A stretch of DNA of 6,548 nucleotides, from positions 1 through 6,548 of the forward strand of contig JAJXVP010000160.1 in assembly GCA_021782055.1 (NCBI GenBank), in the 5' to 3' direction. Source of the stretch: a bacterium. GTDB lineage: Bacteria > Spirochaetota > Spirochaetia > JABEVK01. The notes below the pieces were generated by a model that was not told the DNA's origin, ran no database searches, and saw nothing but the letters and a program-made list of their open reading frames with translations. This document shows positions 1 through 6,338 of the stretch, one piece after another (the stretch's first letter is position 1; each line of letters starts with the position of its first letter). The position numbers were made by a program, and so were the translations under genes.

Positions 1-21
1 CTTCGGAAGGTGAAATTTCAT
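1..21 (-). CDS. Start of a divergent gene, product unknown (partial)
   Basis: An ATG on the minus strand at 21-19 opens a frame that runs off the left edge, reading MKFHLPK. It is preceded by AAGGAG (minus strand, plus positions 27-32) with a 5-base gap, as good a ribosome binding site as any in the window. A TATAGT hexamer on the minus strand (plus positions 46-51) is at a sensible distance to be a -10 box, although no matching -35 box is visible. Seven residues are far too few to name a product. The gene would be transcribed away from the lipoprotein pair, so positions 22-242 would be a shared divergent control region. The call rests on the ribosome binding site plus the uninterrupted codons. 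Confidence 0.55.
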
Positions 22-95
22 AACGACTCCTTATCGTAAGATAACACTATACTTGACTTGTTTTTGCTGATCGTTAATCCGGCTATAGCCTGATA

Positions 96-123
96 TTGAA
101 TACGAAATATTTCTGATTTTAAT
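96..123 (+). promoter_or_regulatory. Candidate sigma-70-type promoter for the lipoprotein pair
   Basis: TTGAAT at 96-101 and TTTAAT at 118-123 are separated by 16 bases. They match the consensus hexamers at four and five of six positions in an AT-rich stretch. Transcription would begin near 130, leaving a leader of about 113 bases before the ATG at 243. The match is moderate and the spacing slightly short, so this is the best candidate rather than a sure promoter. Confidence 0.35.
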
Positions 124-140
124 TTGCTAAATCCATGATC
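124..140. repeat. 17-base direct repeat, copy 1 (upstream of the lipoprotein pair)
   Basis: TTGCTAAATCCATGATC at 124-140 recurs exactly, in the same orientation, at 4257-4273. The match does not extend on either side. This copy lies just after the candidate -10 box and would cover the predicted transcription start, where an operator could sit. It is not palindromic. Confidence 0.6.
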
Positions 141-242
141 CAATGAATAGCGGGTGTTTTTCTACGGCGTTGCCGATGAGCCCCAATACTTCGGTTTCCG
201 TTCAAGCCGCGCTTGGTCCGAAACTGATGAACGAGGTAATCT

Positions 243-962
243 ATGAAATTATTGCGAGGAAGCCTAGCCGTTTTGGGTATGGCAGCCAGCGTGGCGCTGT
301 TAGCGTCTTGTGCAACAACTGGGTCGGCGGGCGCTGGCTCCGCCTCCCCGGCTAACGGGGCTATTGTGATCCCCAAGGCTACTAGTGCTATACCGGTGGA
401 CGGTAATGCCACAGGTTGGCCGGCCACCAAAGGCATCGCGATTAACGATGATGCCGATGGGGTAACGGGAAATATCAAGCTCTGCTACGATGCCACGAAC
501 CTCTATGTTTTCGTGTCGGTGAACGGCGACAAGCCGATTAACTTCAACCACGGTAAGGATATTTGGAACGGCAATGCCTTGGAGATTCTCTTTGGTATGG
601 ACCCGAACGCCAGCAAGTTTGAAGCCGCTATGGGCGACAAAGACTATCAGATCGGGCTTTCACCCGGAAATCCCCGTGTCAAGATTGAACCTACCAGCCA
701 TGACTGGACCCATAACAACGGTCAAGCGGCCAGCGCCATGAAAGTGGTTGTAACCGCACAGGGATATCAGATGGAAGCCAGTATTCCGTGGAGTCATTTT
801 GCCGGCTTCAAGCCTGCCTCTGGCGCAACTTTTGCCGTAGATTTTGCCCTGGATGAGGCTTCTGGCATGGGCCTGTCGCGTGACAGCCAATGGATCATGG
901 ATGGTAATGCGGACTACTACCACGTTCCCTCTCAGTGGACCAAAGTTGCTGAACTTGAATAG
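243..962 (+). CDS. CBM9-like carbohydrate-binding lipoprotein (first paralogue)
   Basis: A 239-residue exported protein expected to bind carbohydrate while anchored by lipid. Residues 1-22 form a lipoprotein signal peptide with a positively charged start, a hydrophobic core and a lipobox LASC with Cys23 as the lipidated residue. A flexible Ala/Ser/Gly/Thr tether follows to about residue 40. Residues 44-239 look like one beta-sandwich domain of the CBM9 / DOMON-like type: it opens with IPVDG and GWP (50-60), has YDATNLYVFVSV (82-93) and DIWNGNALEILFG (106-118), and closes with the SIPWSHF strand (180-186) and a Trp-rich end. Family members bind sugars, often at chain ends, through Trp residues, and several Trp are conserved with the next gene. 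The start is supported by GAGG at 233-236, six bases before the ATG. There is no catalytic domain, so a binding or tethering role is inferred. The ligand cannot be told from the sequence. Confidence 0.85.
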   Translation: MKLLRGSLAVLGMAASVALLASCATTGSAGAGSASPANGAIVIPKATSAIPVDGNATGWPATKGIAINDDADGVTGNIKLCYDATNLYVFVSVNGDKPINFNHGKDIWNGNALEILFGMDPNASKFEAAMGDKDYQIGLSPGNPRVKIEPTSHDWTHNNGQAASAMKVVVTAQGYQMEASIPWSHFAGFKPASGATFAVDFALDEASGMGLSRDSQWIMDGNADYYHVPSQWTKVAELE

Positions 963-979
963 TTTAGCTCAAAAAAAAT

Positions 980-985
980 AAGGAG
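980..985 (+). promoter_or_regulatory. Ribosome binding site of the second lipoprotein gene
   Basis: AAGGAG lies six bases before the ATG at 992, after a run of eight A in the 29-base gap between the two lipoprotein genes. No terminator is visible in the gap, which supports cotranscription. Confidence 0.7.
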
Positions 986-991
986 CCTATA

Positions 992-1711
992 ATGAAGAAA
1001 ATTTCTTGGTTTGCGGCTGCGGCAGTATCCGCGGCCCTTTTGACGGCGGTTTCGTGTGCCTCTGCCCCTTCCGGGGCGTCTGATAACTCTGCCGCTTCTG
1101 CGGCGGCGGCCGGAACGGTGATTCCCAAGGCGGCTTCAGCGCTAACGATTGATGGCACCGATACCGGCTGGCCCGCGGCGGGTGTGTTTCCCATCAATGA
1201 TGCGGATGCTGGAGTCACAGGTAAAATTCACCTTGCCTACGACGCTACCGCGCTCTATATCTACATTGATGTTTCGGGCGTAAAACCGATCAATTTCCAG
1301 ACTGGCAAGGACATTTGGAACGGTAACTGTCTAGAAGTTCTGTTGGGGCTGGACCCGGCAGAAAGCAAGTATGCAGCGGCAATTGGTCCTCAGGACTATC
1401 AAATTGGGATTTCCCCCGGGAATGCCCGGTCCCATATTAATCCTTCAAGCCACGATTGGACCCATGGAACGGGCGATCCGGCACAAGAGATTAAGGTGGT
1501 TCCTACGGCTCAAGGTTACCAGATGTCGGCAAAAGTTTTATGGAGTCACTTCAACTATACGCCAGCTTCGGGCAAGACCTTTATGCTGGATTTCGCGCTT
1601 GACACCGCTTCAGACCCTGGCTTATCCCGCGATGGCCAGTGGATCATGACGGGCAATGCCGACTTCTACCATACACCGTCAGAGTGGACTACCGTCGCTC
1701 GTTTGGAATAG
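992..1711 (+). CDS. CBM9-like carbohydrate-binding lipoprotein (second paralogue)
   Basis: The same length as its upstream neighbour (239 residues), with the same architecture: signal peptide, lipobox AVSC with Cys22, an Ala/Ser/Gly-rich tether to about residue 40, then one CBM9 / DOMON-like domain. By eye, more than half of the residues from about 43 onward are identical to the first paralogue, including KPINF, GKDIWNGN, DYQIG, SPGN, SHDWTH, TAQGYQM, WSHF, PASG, FALD, LSRD, QWIM and GNAD. Signal peptides and tethers differ, so selection appears to act on the binding domain. This points to a tandem duplication that has since diverged. The lipobox has Ala where Leu is usual at -3, which looser lipoprotein rules such as those of spirochaetes permit. 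The product is probably a second surface or periplasmic glycan-binding protein, perhaps with another ligand preference. It ends 147 bases before the convergent kinase gene. Confidence 0.85.
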   Translation: MKKISWFAAAAVSAALLTAVSCASAPSGASDNSAASAAAAGTVIPKAASALTIDGTDTGWPAAGVFPINDADAGVTGKIHLAYDATALYIYIDVSGVKPINFQTGKDIWNGNCLEVLLGLDPAESKYAAAIGPQDYQIGISPGNARSHINPSSHDWTHGTGDPAQEIKVVPTAQGYQMSAKVLWSHFNYTPASGKTFMLDFALDTASDPGLSRDGQWIMTGNADFYHTPSEWTTVARLE

Positions 1712-1733
1712 TTCAGATCTTGTAAAGAAAAAG

Positions 1734-1769
1734 TTTTGCAAAAGGGCGGCTTGCATAGGTACGCCGCCC
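1734..1769 (-). terminator. Likely terminator of the kinase operon (minus strand)
   Basis: GGGCGGC (1744-1750) and GCCGCCC (1763-1769) form a perfect 7-bp stem with a 12-base loop. Read on the minus strand, the stem is followed by TTTTGCAAAAC and a further T-run, as expected for a terminator of the gene ending at 1858. On the plus strand no T-run follows it. Confidence 0.5.
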
Positions 1770-1795
1770 GCATGAATTGAGGTCCTTTGTGAAGG

Positions 1796-1829
1796 GCGGT
1801 TCCGGCTTCGGCCGGTTCCGCTTTTTTTA
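1796..1829 (+). terminator. Rho-independent terminator of the lipoprotein operon
   Basis: GCGG (1796-1799) pairs with CCGC (1818-1821), and CCGGC (1802-1806) with GCCGG (1811-1815). A TT/TT internal mismatch separates the two stems and the cap is a TTCG tetraloop, an unusually stable type. Seven T follow directly (1822-1828). This is a strong plus-strand terminator 85 bases after the second lipoprotein gene. Confidence 0.85.
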
Positions 1830-1857
1830 TTTGTGGTGATTGTTCTCAGGAGTGTGT

Positions 1858-4287
1858 CTATTCGTTGAGCGGAATACGAAGATTGAGTACGGCGCCTTGA
1901 CCTTCGGGGGCGTCACCTACGGTAAAAATTCCTGAAAGTTGGGCTGCACGGTAGCGAATGGTCCTGAGTTCGATACCTTTTTCAGAAGCCTCTCCAAAGC
2001 CTTTCCCGTTATCTTGATAAGACAACAGGAGTTCGCCAGGAGCTTCCTTAAGCTGAAAATGGAGCCTTGTCGCTTTGGCATGCTTAAGCGCGTTTTGTAC
2101 CGATTCTTGGACGATCCGAAAAAGGTGCAATTGAGCGCCAAAATTGAGGCTTGCGCCAGCCTTTTGAGGTTCGGCCTCAAAAACGCATCTTAAACCCGTC
2201 TGTTTTTCTATCCCAGATAAAAACTCTTGAATTACCTCAGCAATGGGAACAGAACCAACGTCCTTTGGAAATAGGCCTTTCGAAATTGCCCTAGCCCTAG
2301 CTTGTAAGGTGTTGATTAAATGGATCAACTCATCCATTTCAGAAGGGGGCTTTCCGCGTGAGCGAACTTCATCGCGGACCATACCGGCATAAATGGAAAG
2401 GGCCGCAATTTGTTGACAGACATCATCGTGGATTTCCATTCCGACGCGTTCCCGCTCTTGCTCCGCTATGGTGAGCAGCTCTTTTTCTAGTTGTTTTTGT
2501 TGACTGATATCGACCACACAAAGGATGTGTGACCGTTCACCTCGGAGCGTTAACTCGGCACCGCTGGCTAAAATTTGATGTTGGTGGTGCTGAGTGTCTT
2601 CAATTTTAAATTCGCGAATATTTTCTATACTTGTTCCCCGTGCCCAAGCCAAGAGGGGGGCGACACAGTTAAGAATGCTTCCCTCGGCGCTGGCATCTCT
2701 CTCGAGATGAAGCATTTCTCGGGCGGGTTGGTTTACAAAAAGAACTTTGTTGGATTGCTCGCTGATAATCAACAAAGGAATCGGCTGGCTATTGAGAATC
2801 GTCTCTAAGGCATGCCTTTCTTGCTGAAGCGAGCCTTCAAGCTGGCGGCGTTGATGAACTTCTTTTTCAAGTTCACGCATGGCAAGGGTGAGGCTTTGTG
2901 TGCGAAGCTCCACCGCGACCTCTAATTCTTCGGTGTGGTGCAAAAGCTGCTCTGTCATGCGGAGCCGCTGAAGGGTATTGATGGTGTGTGAAGCCACAAT
3001 ACGAATCATCTGCATCAACCGCGCGTCACATTGGCAAACAAAAACCCCTTGCAACTCGCCCGAAACCAAAAGGAGAAAGGCCACCGTTACTTCGCCGGTA
3101 AAAAGGGGTTTGCCCATCGGGCCAATAAAGTCTTTGGCCGAGACGGTCGTGCTTTCATTGGTCACGAGGCCTGGATCCGAGGGGTAGACGCGAGAAACCG
3201 AAAGGTAGTCTGCCGGTTCAAAGAGGCCAAACGCCAAATTTCTGACACCAGCGACCTTGGCAAAGTGAGTCAAAGATAGATTTAATTCAGAGACACTCGC
3301 CACCGCGTTGACCGAAAGGCTAAAGTCAGAAACGGCTGTTCGAAAGCGACTGTCCTGGCTTTGGGCATACGTCGAAAGCGCCAGCCGTTCCCGATAAAAG
3401 TCAAGGGGAGCGTCGCGACTACAACCGCAGGATTCTCGAAGAATAAGGGTAGTAGGAACGGTGCGCCGAACCGCTGAACGGGTTTCCGTAGGGCTTGCCG
3501 AGCCTAACAAATCAAGGACGGCTTGCGCGGTGGCCAGAGGTTCTTGGCGAATTGTTGTGAGGGATGGAACTTGTAAAGCGGCCAGTTCCACGTCGTCAAA
3601 GCCTGTAACAGCGCATTCCGAGGGTACCGCAATGCCGAATTCGGCTAAAGCGCGTAGCGCGCCAAACGCCATATTGTCATTACACGCCGTTATTACCCGA
3701 GGAAACGGACGAGAAGAATCCTGCAATCGTTCTTTTACCAAGTCATAGGCAAGGTCTTCTTGAAAATAGCCCCTAAGGTATTCAGCCGTTACGTCCGGGC
3801 AGTGAGTGATTTCCCGTCGGATTGCCGCTTCGCGCTGTGAGCCGTCGAAAGAATTTTCGGGACCCAGGAGAAAAAGGTAGTGCCGATACCCATGACTGTC
3901 ATAGAGGTGGCGAAGCATATCGCGCATTGGCTGCTCATTATCGATAGTTACGGTGGCTAAAGGGATTGTGGGCTGACCAATGACCACGCCCGGGCGACGA
4001 GAGATCGCTTTAAGAATCCTAGCGGCTGAGGGCATATCTGAATTAATCACCAGTGGGTCAACGAGCAGAACATAGGCATCAAAAAGGCCGTGTTCAGCCC
4101 AGGCCACCATCAATTGATCAATATCCGCACTGGGGTGCTCGCGCCAGGCCACATTTACCGTGAGGGCACAGGTTGTAATCCCCCTCTCAGAGCACAACTT
4201 GGTCAAGGCTCGGATAAGGTTGAGCTGATAGAGGTCGGCAGCGTCGGTGCAGATGATTGCTAAATCCATGATCTCGCCGATACTCAT
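1858..4287 (-). CDS. Soluble hybrid sensor: LacI-type sugar-binding domain, GAF-like, PAS-like and NarL-type histidine kinase
   Basis: An 809-residue sensor kinase expected to autophosphorylate and pass phosphate to a response regulator. Residues 7-285 resemble the effector-binding half of LacI/GalR regulators: CNDNMAFGALRAL (202-214), then VTGFDD (227-232) and PSLTTIRQEP (241-250) are hallmark stretches. The N-terminal DNA-binding region of LacI is absent. An RESCGC junction (284-289) leads to a probable GAF-like domain (about 315-440), a helical, probably coiled-coil linker (440-495) and a PAS-like domain (about 490-595). The HisKA_3 region has EIHDD with phospho-acceptor His620. The ATPase domain has the N box with Glu728 and Asn732, and DNGKGFG (759-765). 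The second glycine box is GIEL (771-774), missing the usual second Gly. No signal peptide or membrane segment is seen, so it should sense a cytoplasmic ligand, presumably a sugar. The start follows a GAGG/G-rich stretch; Met7 is a weaker alternative. No response regulator is visible in the window. Confidence 0.9.
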   Translation of the reverse strand: MSIGEIMDLAIICTDAADLYQLNLIRALTKLCSERGITTCALTVNVAWREHPSADIDQLMVAWAEHGLFDAYVLLVDPLVINSDMPSAARILKAISRRPGVVIGQPTIPLATVTIDNEQPMRDMLRHLYDSHGYRHYLFLLGPENSFDGSQREAAIRREITHCPDVTAEYLRGYFQEDLAYDLVKERLQDSSRPFPRVITACNDNMAFGALRALAEFGIAVPSECAVTGFDDVELAALQVPSLTTIRQEPLATAQAVLDLLGSASPTETRSAVRRTVPTTLILRESCGCSRDAPLDFYRERLALSTYAQSQDSRFRTAVSDFSLSVNAVASVSELNLSLTHFAKVAGVRNLAFGLFEPADYLSVSRVYPSDPGLVTNESTTVSAKDFIGPMGKPLFTGEVTVAFLLLVSGELQGVFVCQCDARLMQMIRIVASHTINTLQRLRMTEQLLHHTEELEVAVELRTQSLTLAMRELEKEVHQRRQLEGSLQQERHALETILNSQPIPLLIISEQSNKVLFVNQPAREMLHLERDASAEGSILNCVAPLLAWARGTSIENIREFKIEDTQHHQHQILASGAELTLRGERSHILCVVDISQQKQLEKELLTIAEQERERVGMEIHDDVCQQIAALSIYAGMVRDEVRSRGKPPSEMDELIHLINTLQARARAISKGLFPKDVGSVPIAEVIQEFLSGIEKQTGLRCVFEAEPQKAGASLNFGAQLHLFRIVQESVQNALKHAKATRLHFQLKEAPGELLLSYQDNGKGFGEASEKGIELRTIRYRAAQLSGIFTVGDAPEGQGAVLNLRIPLNE
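4257..4273. repeat. 17-base direct repeat, copy 2 (inside the kinase 5' end)
   Basis: Exact copy of the sequence at 124-140, falling on roughly codons 5 to 10 of the kinase gene. See the first copy for the possible operator role; here it overlaps coding sequence, so its presence may also reflect the protein start. Confidence 0.6.
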
Positions 4288-4339
4288 ACTGCCCCCCTCT
4301 ATCCGCTAGTTGTCAAGTTAAATCTTTTAAAGAGTAGGT

Positions 4340-5215
4340 CTAGGGGTGTACGATCTCAGAGCCGGGCACCGTGGGATTTTGATACAAGCGGACCCAATCG
4401 ACCTCCATTTTTGCCGGGAAAAGCTTGTTATCAACACCATGCTGACCACCCCAGGTCCCGCCAATCGCTAGGTTCATGATGATGTAGAACGGCTTATCAA
4501 AGGGCCAGCGGCGCCAATCGCCACCATCTTTGTTGAAGGTGAGAAACGGATGGTTATCGACAAGGAAGGTGATATGGTCGGGGTACCATTCCAGAGAATA
4601 CACATGCCATTGGTTGACGTCGCGAACAGGGTAGGTTGCCGTAATTTGTGTGCCAAGAGTGTAATTGTACTTTGAAGTATGAAGCGTACTGTGGATCTTG
4701 TTCCCTTCAAAACCTACTTCTTCCATAACATCGATTTCTCCTGAGTCCGGCCACATATAACCGTGTCCCGAGGGGTCTATCGGAAGGAGCCATAGGGCGG
4801 GCCAGGTCCCCCTCCCCAAAGGCAGTTTTGCGCGAAAATCTAAGCGGCCATAACGAAAGGCAAGGTTCATCGATGAGCTGATGCGTCCCGAGGTGATCTT
4901 CCAACCATTTTTGGTCTTGGTGCGCAATGCCTCCAAAACCAAGTGACCATTGGCGATATAAATGTTGGCAGGATCAGCCGTGTAGGCCTGTAGCTCGGAG
5001 TTATTGGCAAGCGGCGGGTATTCTTCAGGCATCCACACGCCCTTTGTTAACGATTTTTCGGTCGTGAAGTTATCGTGCCAAACAAGTTTCCACCCTGTAG
5101 AACTGGGCAAAACCCCCGGATCATTTTCTTGGCTCCCTTCAGCGGTCAAGGCTTGAGAAAATACTCCTAGTAAGAGCAAAACAATGCCCGGTTTTAAAAA
5201 TCTTTGTAGCAACAT
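4340..5215 (-). CDS. Secreted GH16 glycoside hydrolase (laminarinase / beta-glucanase-like)
   Basis: A 291-residue enzyme expected to cut internal beta-1,3 or mixed beta-1,3/1,4 linkages in glucans by the retaining mechanism. Residues 1-25 are a Sec signal peptide (hydrophobic core IVLLLLGVF, likely cleavage after Ala22 or Ala25) with no lipobox Cys. The single GH16 jelly-roll domain covers about 40-278. GEIDVMEEVG holds the catalytic ExDxxE motif with nucleophile Glu160, Asp162 and acid/base Glu165; this spacing is the one found in laminarinase-type members. Other family signatures are NSELQAYT (72-79), FRYGRLDFRAK (120-130), WPALWLLP (138-145), GGTWGG (252-257) and MEVDWVRLYQ (270-279). No extra binding module is present. 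An in-frame ATG lies as far upstream as 5296 and another at 5239, but AAGGAGG sits six bases before the ATG at 5215 and a clean signal peptide begins there. The exact substrate is not settled by sequence; xyloglucan or galactan members are less likely given the motif spacing. Confidence 0.92.
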   Translation of the reverse strand: MLLQRFLKPGIVLLLLGVFSQALTAEGSQENDPGVLPSSTGWKLVWHDNFTTEKSLTKGVWMPEEYPPLANNSELQAYTADPANIYIANGHLVLEALRTKTKNGWKITSGRISSSMNLAFRYGRLDFRAKLPLGRGTWPALWLLPIDPSGHGYMWPDSGEIDVMEEVGFEGNKIHSTLHTSKYNYTLGTQITATYPVRDVNQWHVYSLEWYPDHITFLVDNHPFLTFNKDGGDWRRWPFDKPFYIIMNLAIGGTWGGQHGVDNKLFPAKMEVDWVRLYQNPTVPGSEIVHP

Positions 5216-5221
5216 GAAAGA

Positions 5222-5228
5222 CCTCCTT
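5222..5228 (-). promoter_or_regulatory. Ribosome binding site deciding the GH16 start
   Basis: AAGGAGG on the minus strand, six bases before the ATG at 5215-5213. It lies inside the longer reading frame that begins at 5296 or 5239, so it argues against those starts. The ATG at 5239 overlaps the stop codon of the upstream gene as ATGA but has no comparable site. Confidence 0.75.
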
Positions 5229-5235
5229 AGCGGTA

Positions 5236-6204
5236 TCATGCAAATTGACTCAAATCGAGAGCTGTTTCGTCGAGCACACGGATAACCACTTTCCAAGATT
5301 TTTGTTCCTGGGGTAAGAGGGTTACCGCCGTGCCCCGGCGTTGGGCAACGGCAAGAGAATCGAAGAAGCCGTTGGCCGGTTCAACCGCAAGGTTATAGTC
5401 ACCTTGGACTTCAGGATCGCCACGATTGATCCAAACTCCTAGGTAAGGGGTTTCTTCTGGATCAAATTCGACAAGAAAAGCCAGTTTCTGACTTCGGTAC
5501 CAAATGCCTGCCATGCCAGTTATTGGGCCCTGAGGGTAAAATTTGTAACATTTTTTATCAGCATATTCGGCAAGTTCACACACATTCCAGGCTTTTTTGT
5601 CTAAAGAATCCTGAACGGGAAAGGGCAGAACCTCTTCGCGCTGACCATACTGGTGGACATTAAACATCTGTGAAACACGCGGAAGAAGCAGTTTTGCATC
5701 GTTTTGAAACACACAAAGGGGGTGCAGAGCCCAGAGGTAATCCACAGGACCATCCCCTTCGTTCGTGACATGGTAATGAAATTCTAACGAGTGTTCGTCA
5801 ATCCACGAAATTGTTTTTTCAAAGAGGAGCGGCAGTTCTAAAAGGCGAATCCTACCGTGGATCTTTTGATCTGCAAGATGAACGGACCAGGGACGGCTCC
5901 AAACTCCACCATGATCGGGCAAGGATCGACCTGCAAAAATCGGCCCCTCATACAGACATTCATCAATCGTTGGCAACATTTCATCGCACCCAGAGGCCTC
6001 AAAGTCGACAAAACGCCCCCGGTAGGCGGGAATGGGGTGCTTTCCACTGACAGGTTGAAAGAGAAACTCCATTCCAGAGTTTTTTTCACGCAACGAGCTA
6101 AACTTAAAACCTATTTCGGGTAAAAACCGGGCGGTAAGACGCGACGATTCAAGAACGATTTCACGGGTGGCGGATTCTTGATGTTCTTGCAGTGTGATGG
6201 TCAT
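5236..6204 (-). CDS. Aldose 1-epimerase-like protein (galactose mutarotase superfamily)
   Basis: A 322-residue cytoplasmic protein (no signal peptide) of the galactose mutarotase-like beta-sandwich superfamily. Members usually interconvert alpha and beta anomers of free sugars. Residues that fit the active site are His98 in SLPDHGGVWS (94-103), His161 in LWALHP (157-162) and Glu275 in NLAVEPANG (271-279), in the same order as the two His and the general-base Glu of GalM. Other superfamily-like features are FEASGCDEMLPTI (68-80) and the VTNEGDGPVDYLWALHP stretch (146-162). The protein is somewhat shorter than typical GalM, and the sequence style is nearer the less characterised aldose-epimerase-like branches, so the sugar is unknown. 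The start has a GGGAG site only three bases before the ATG, but an in-frame stop lies nine codons upstream and no better start exists. Its stop lies 20 bases before the GH16 ATG, so the two are very probably cotranscribed, which suggests it handles the sugar released by that enzyme. Confidence 0.85.
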   Translation of the reverse strand: MTITLQEHQESATREIVLESSRLTARFLPEIGFKFSSLREKNSGMEFLFQPVSGKHPIPAYRGRFVDFEASGCDEMLPTIDECLYEGPIFAGRSLPDHGGVWSRPWSVHLADQKIHGRIRLLELPLLFEKTISWIDEHSLEFHYHVTNEGDGPVDYLWALHPLCVFQNDAKLLLPRVSQMFNVHQYGQREEVLPFPVQDSLDKKAWNVCELAEYADKKCYKFYPQGPITGMAGIWYRSQKLAFLVEFDPEETPYLGVWINRGDPEVQGDYNLAVEPANGFFDSLAVAQRRGTAVTLLPQEQKSWKVVIRVLDETALDLSQFA

Positions 6205-6303
6205 AGGCTCCCTGAGTAGTTCAGTTTGTCACGGCGTAACTAATCGGAGAATAAGAAATAAAACTGTTTAAAGCATCAGAAAAATAACTGATTTCTTGTA
6301 AGG
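6205..6303. other. AT-rich intergenic stretch upstream of the epimerase gene
   Basis: This should contain the promoter of the minus-strand cluster, but no convincing pair of hexamers could be picked out on that strand. The only structure noticed is a weak hairpin, ATCAG/CTGAT with an A-rich loop, at 6274-6291. Confidence 0.3.
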
Positions 6304-6332
6304 TTGCTGTTCTTAATTGGAATCAGGATAAT
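6304..6332 (+). promoter_or_regulatory. Candidate promoter of a small RNA
   Basis: TTGCTG at 6304-6309 and GATAAT at 6327-6332 are separated by 17 bases. The -10 box matches the consensus at five of six positions, the -35 box only at the leading TTG. Transcription would begin near 6339, immediately before a stable hairpin. Confidence 0.35.
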
Positions 6333-6338
6333 CTTGGA

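Noticed and set aside
53..58. TTGACT on the plus strand as the -35 box of the lipoprotein operon.
   Set aside because: No -10-like hexamer lies 16-18 bases downstream; the pair at 96-123 fits better.
143..355. A 70-codon plus-strand reading frame starting in the leader and overlapping the first lipoprotein gene.
   Set aside because: No ribosome binding site precedes it, it overlaps a well-supported gene in another frame, and its sequence shows no recognisable protein character.
4311..4316. A perfect TTGACA on the minus strand between the GH16 and kinase genes, suggesting a separate kinase promoter.
   Set aside because: Seventeen bases downstream there is only a G-rich stretch with no -10-like hexamer, and that is also the ribosome binding region. 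A lone -35 box is not enough.
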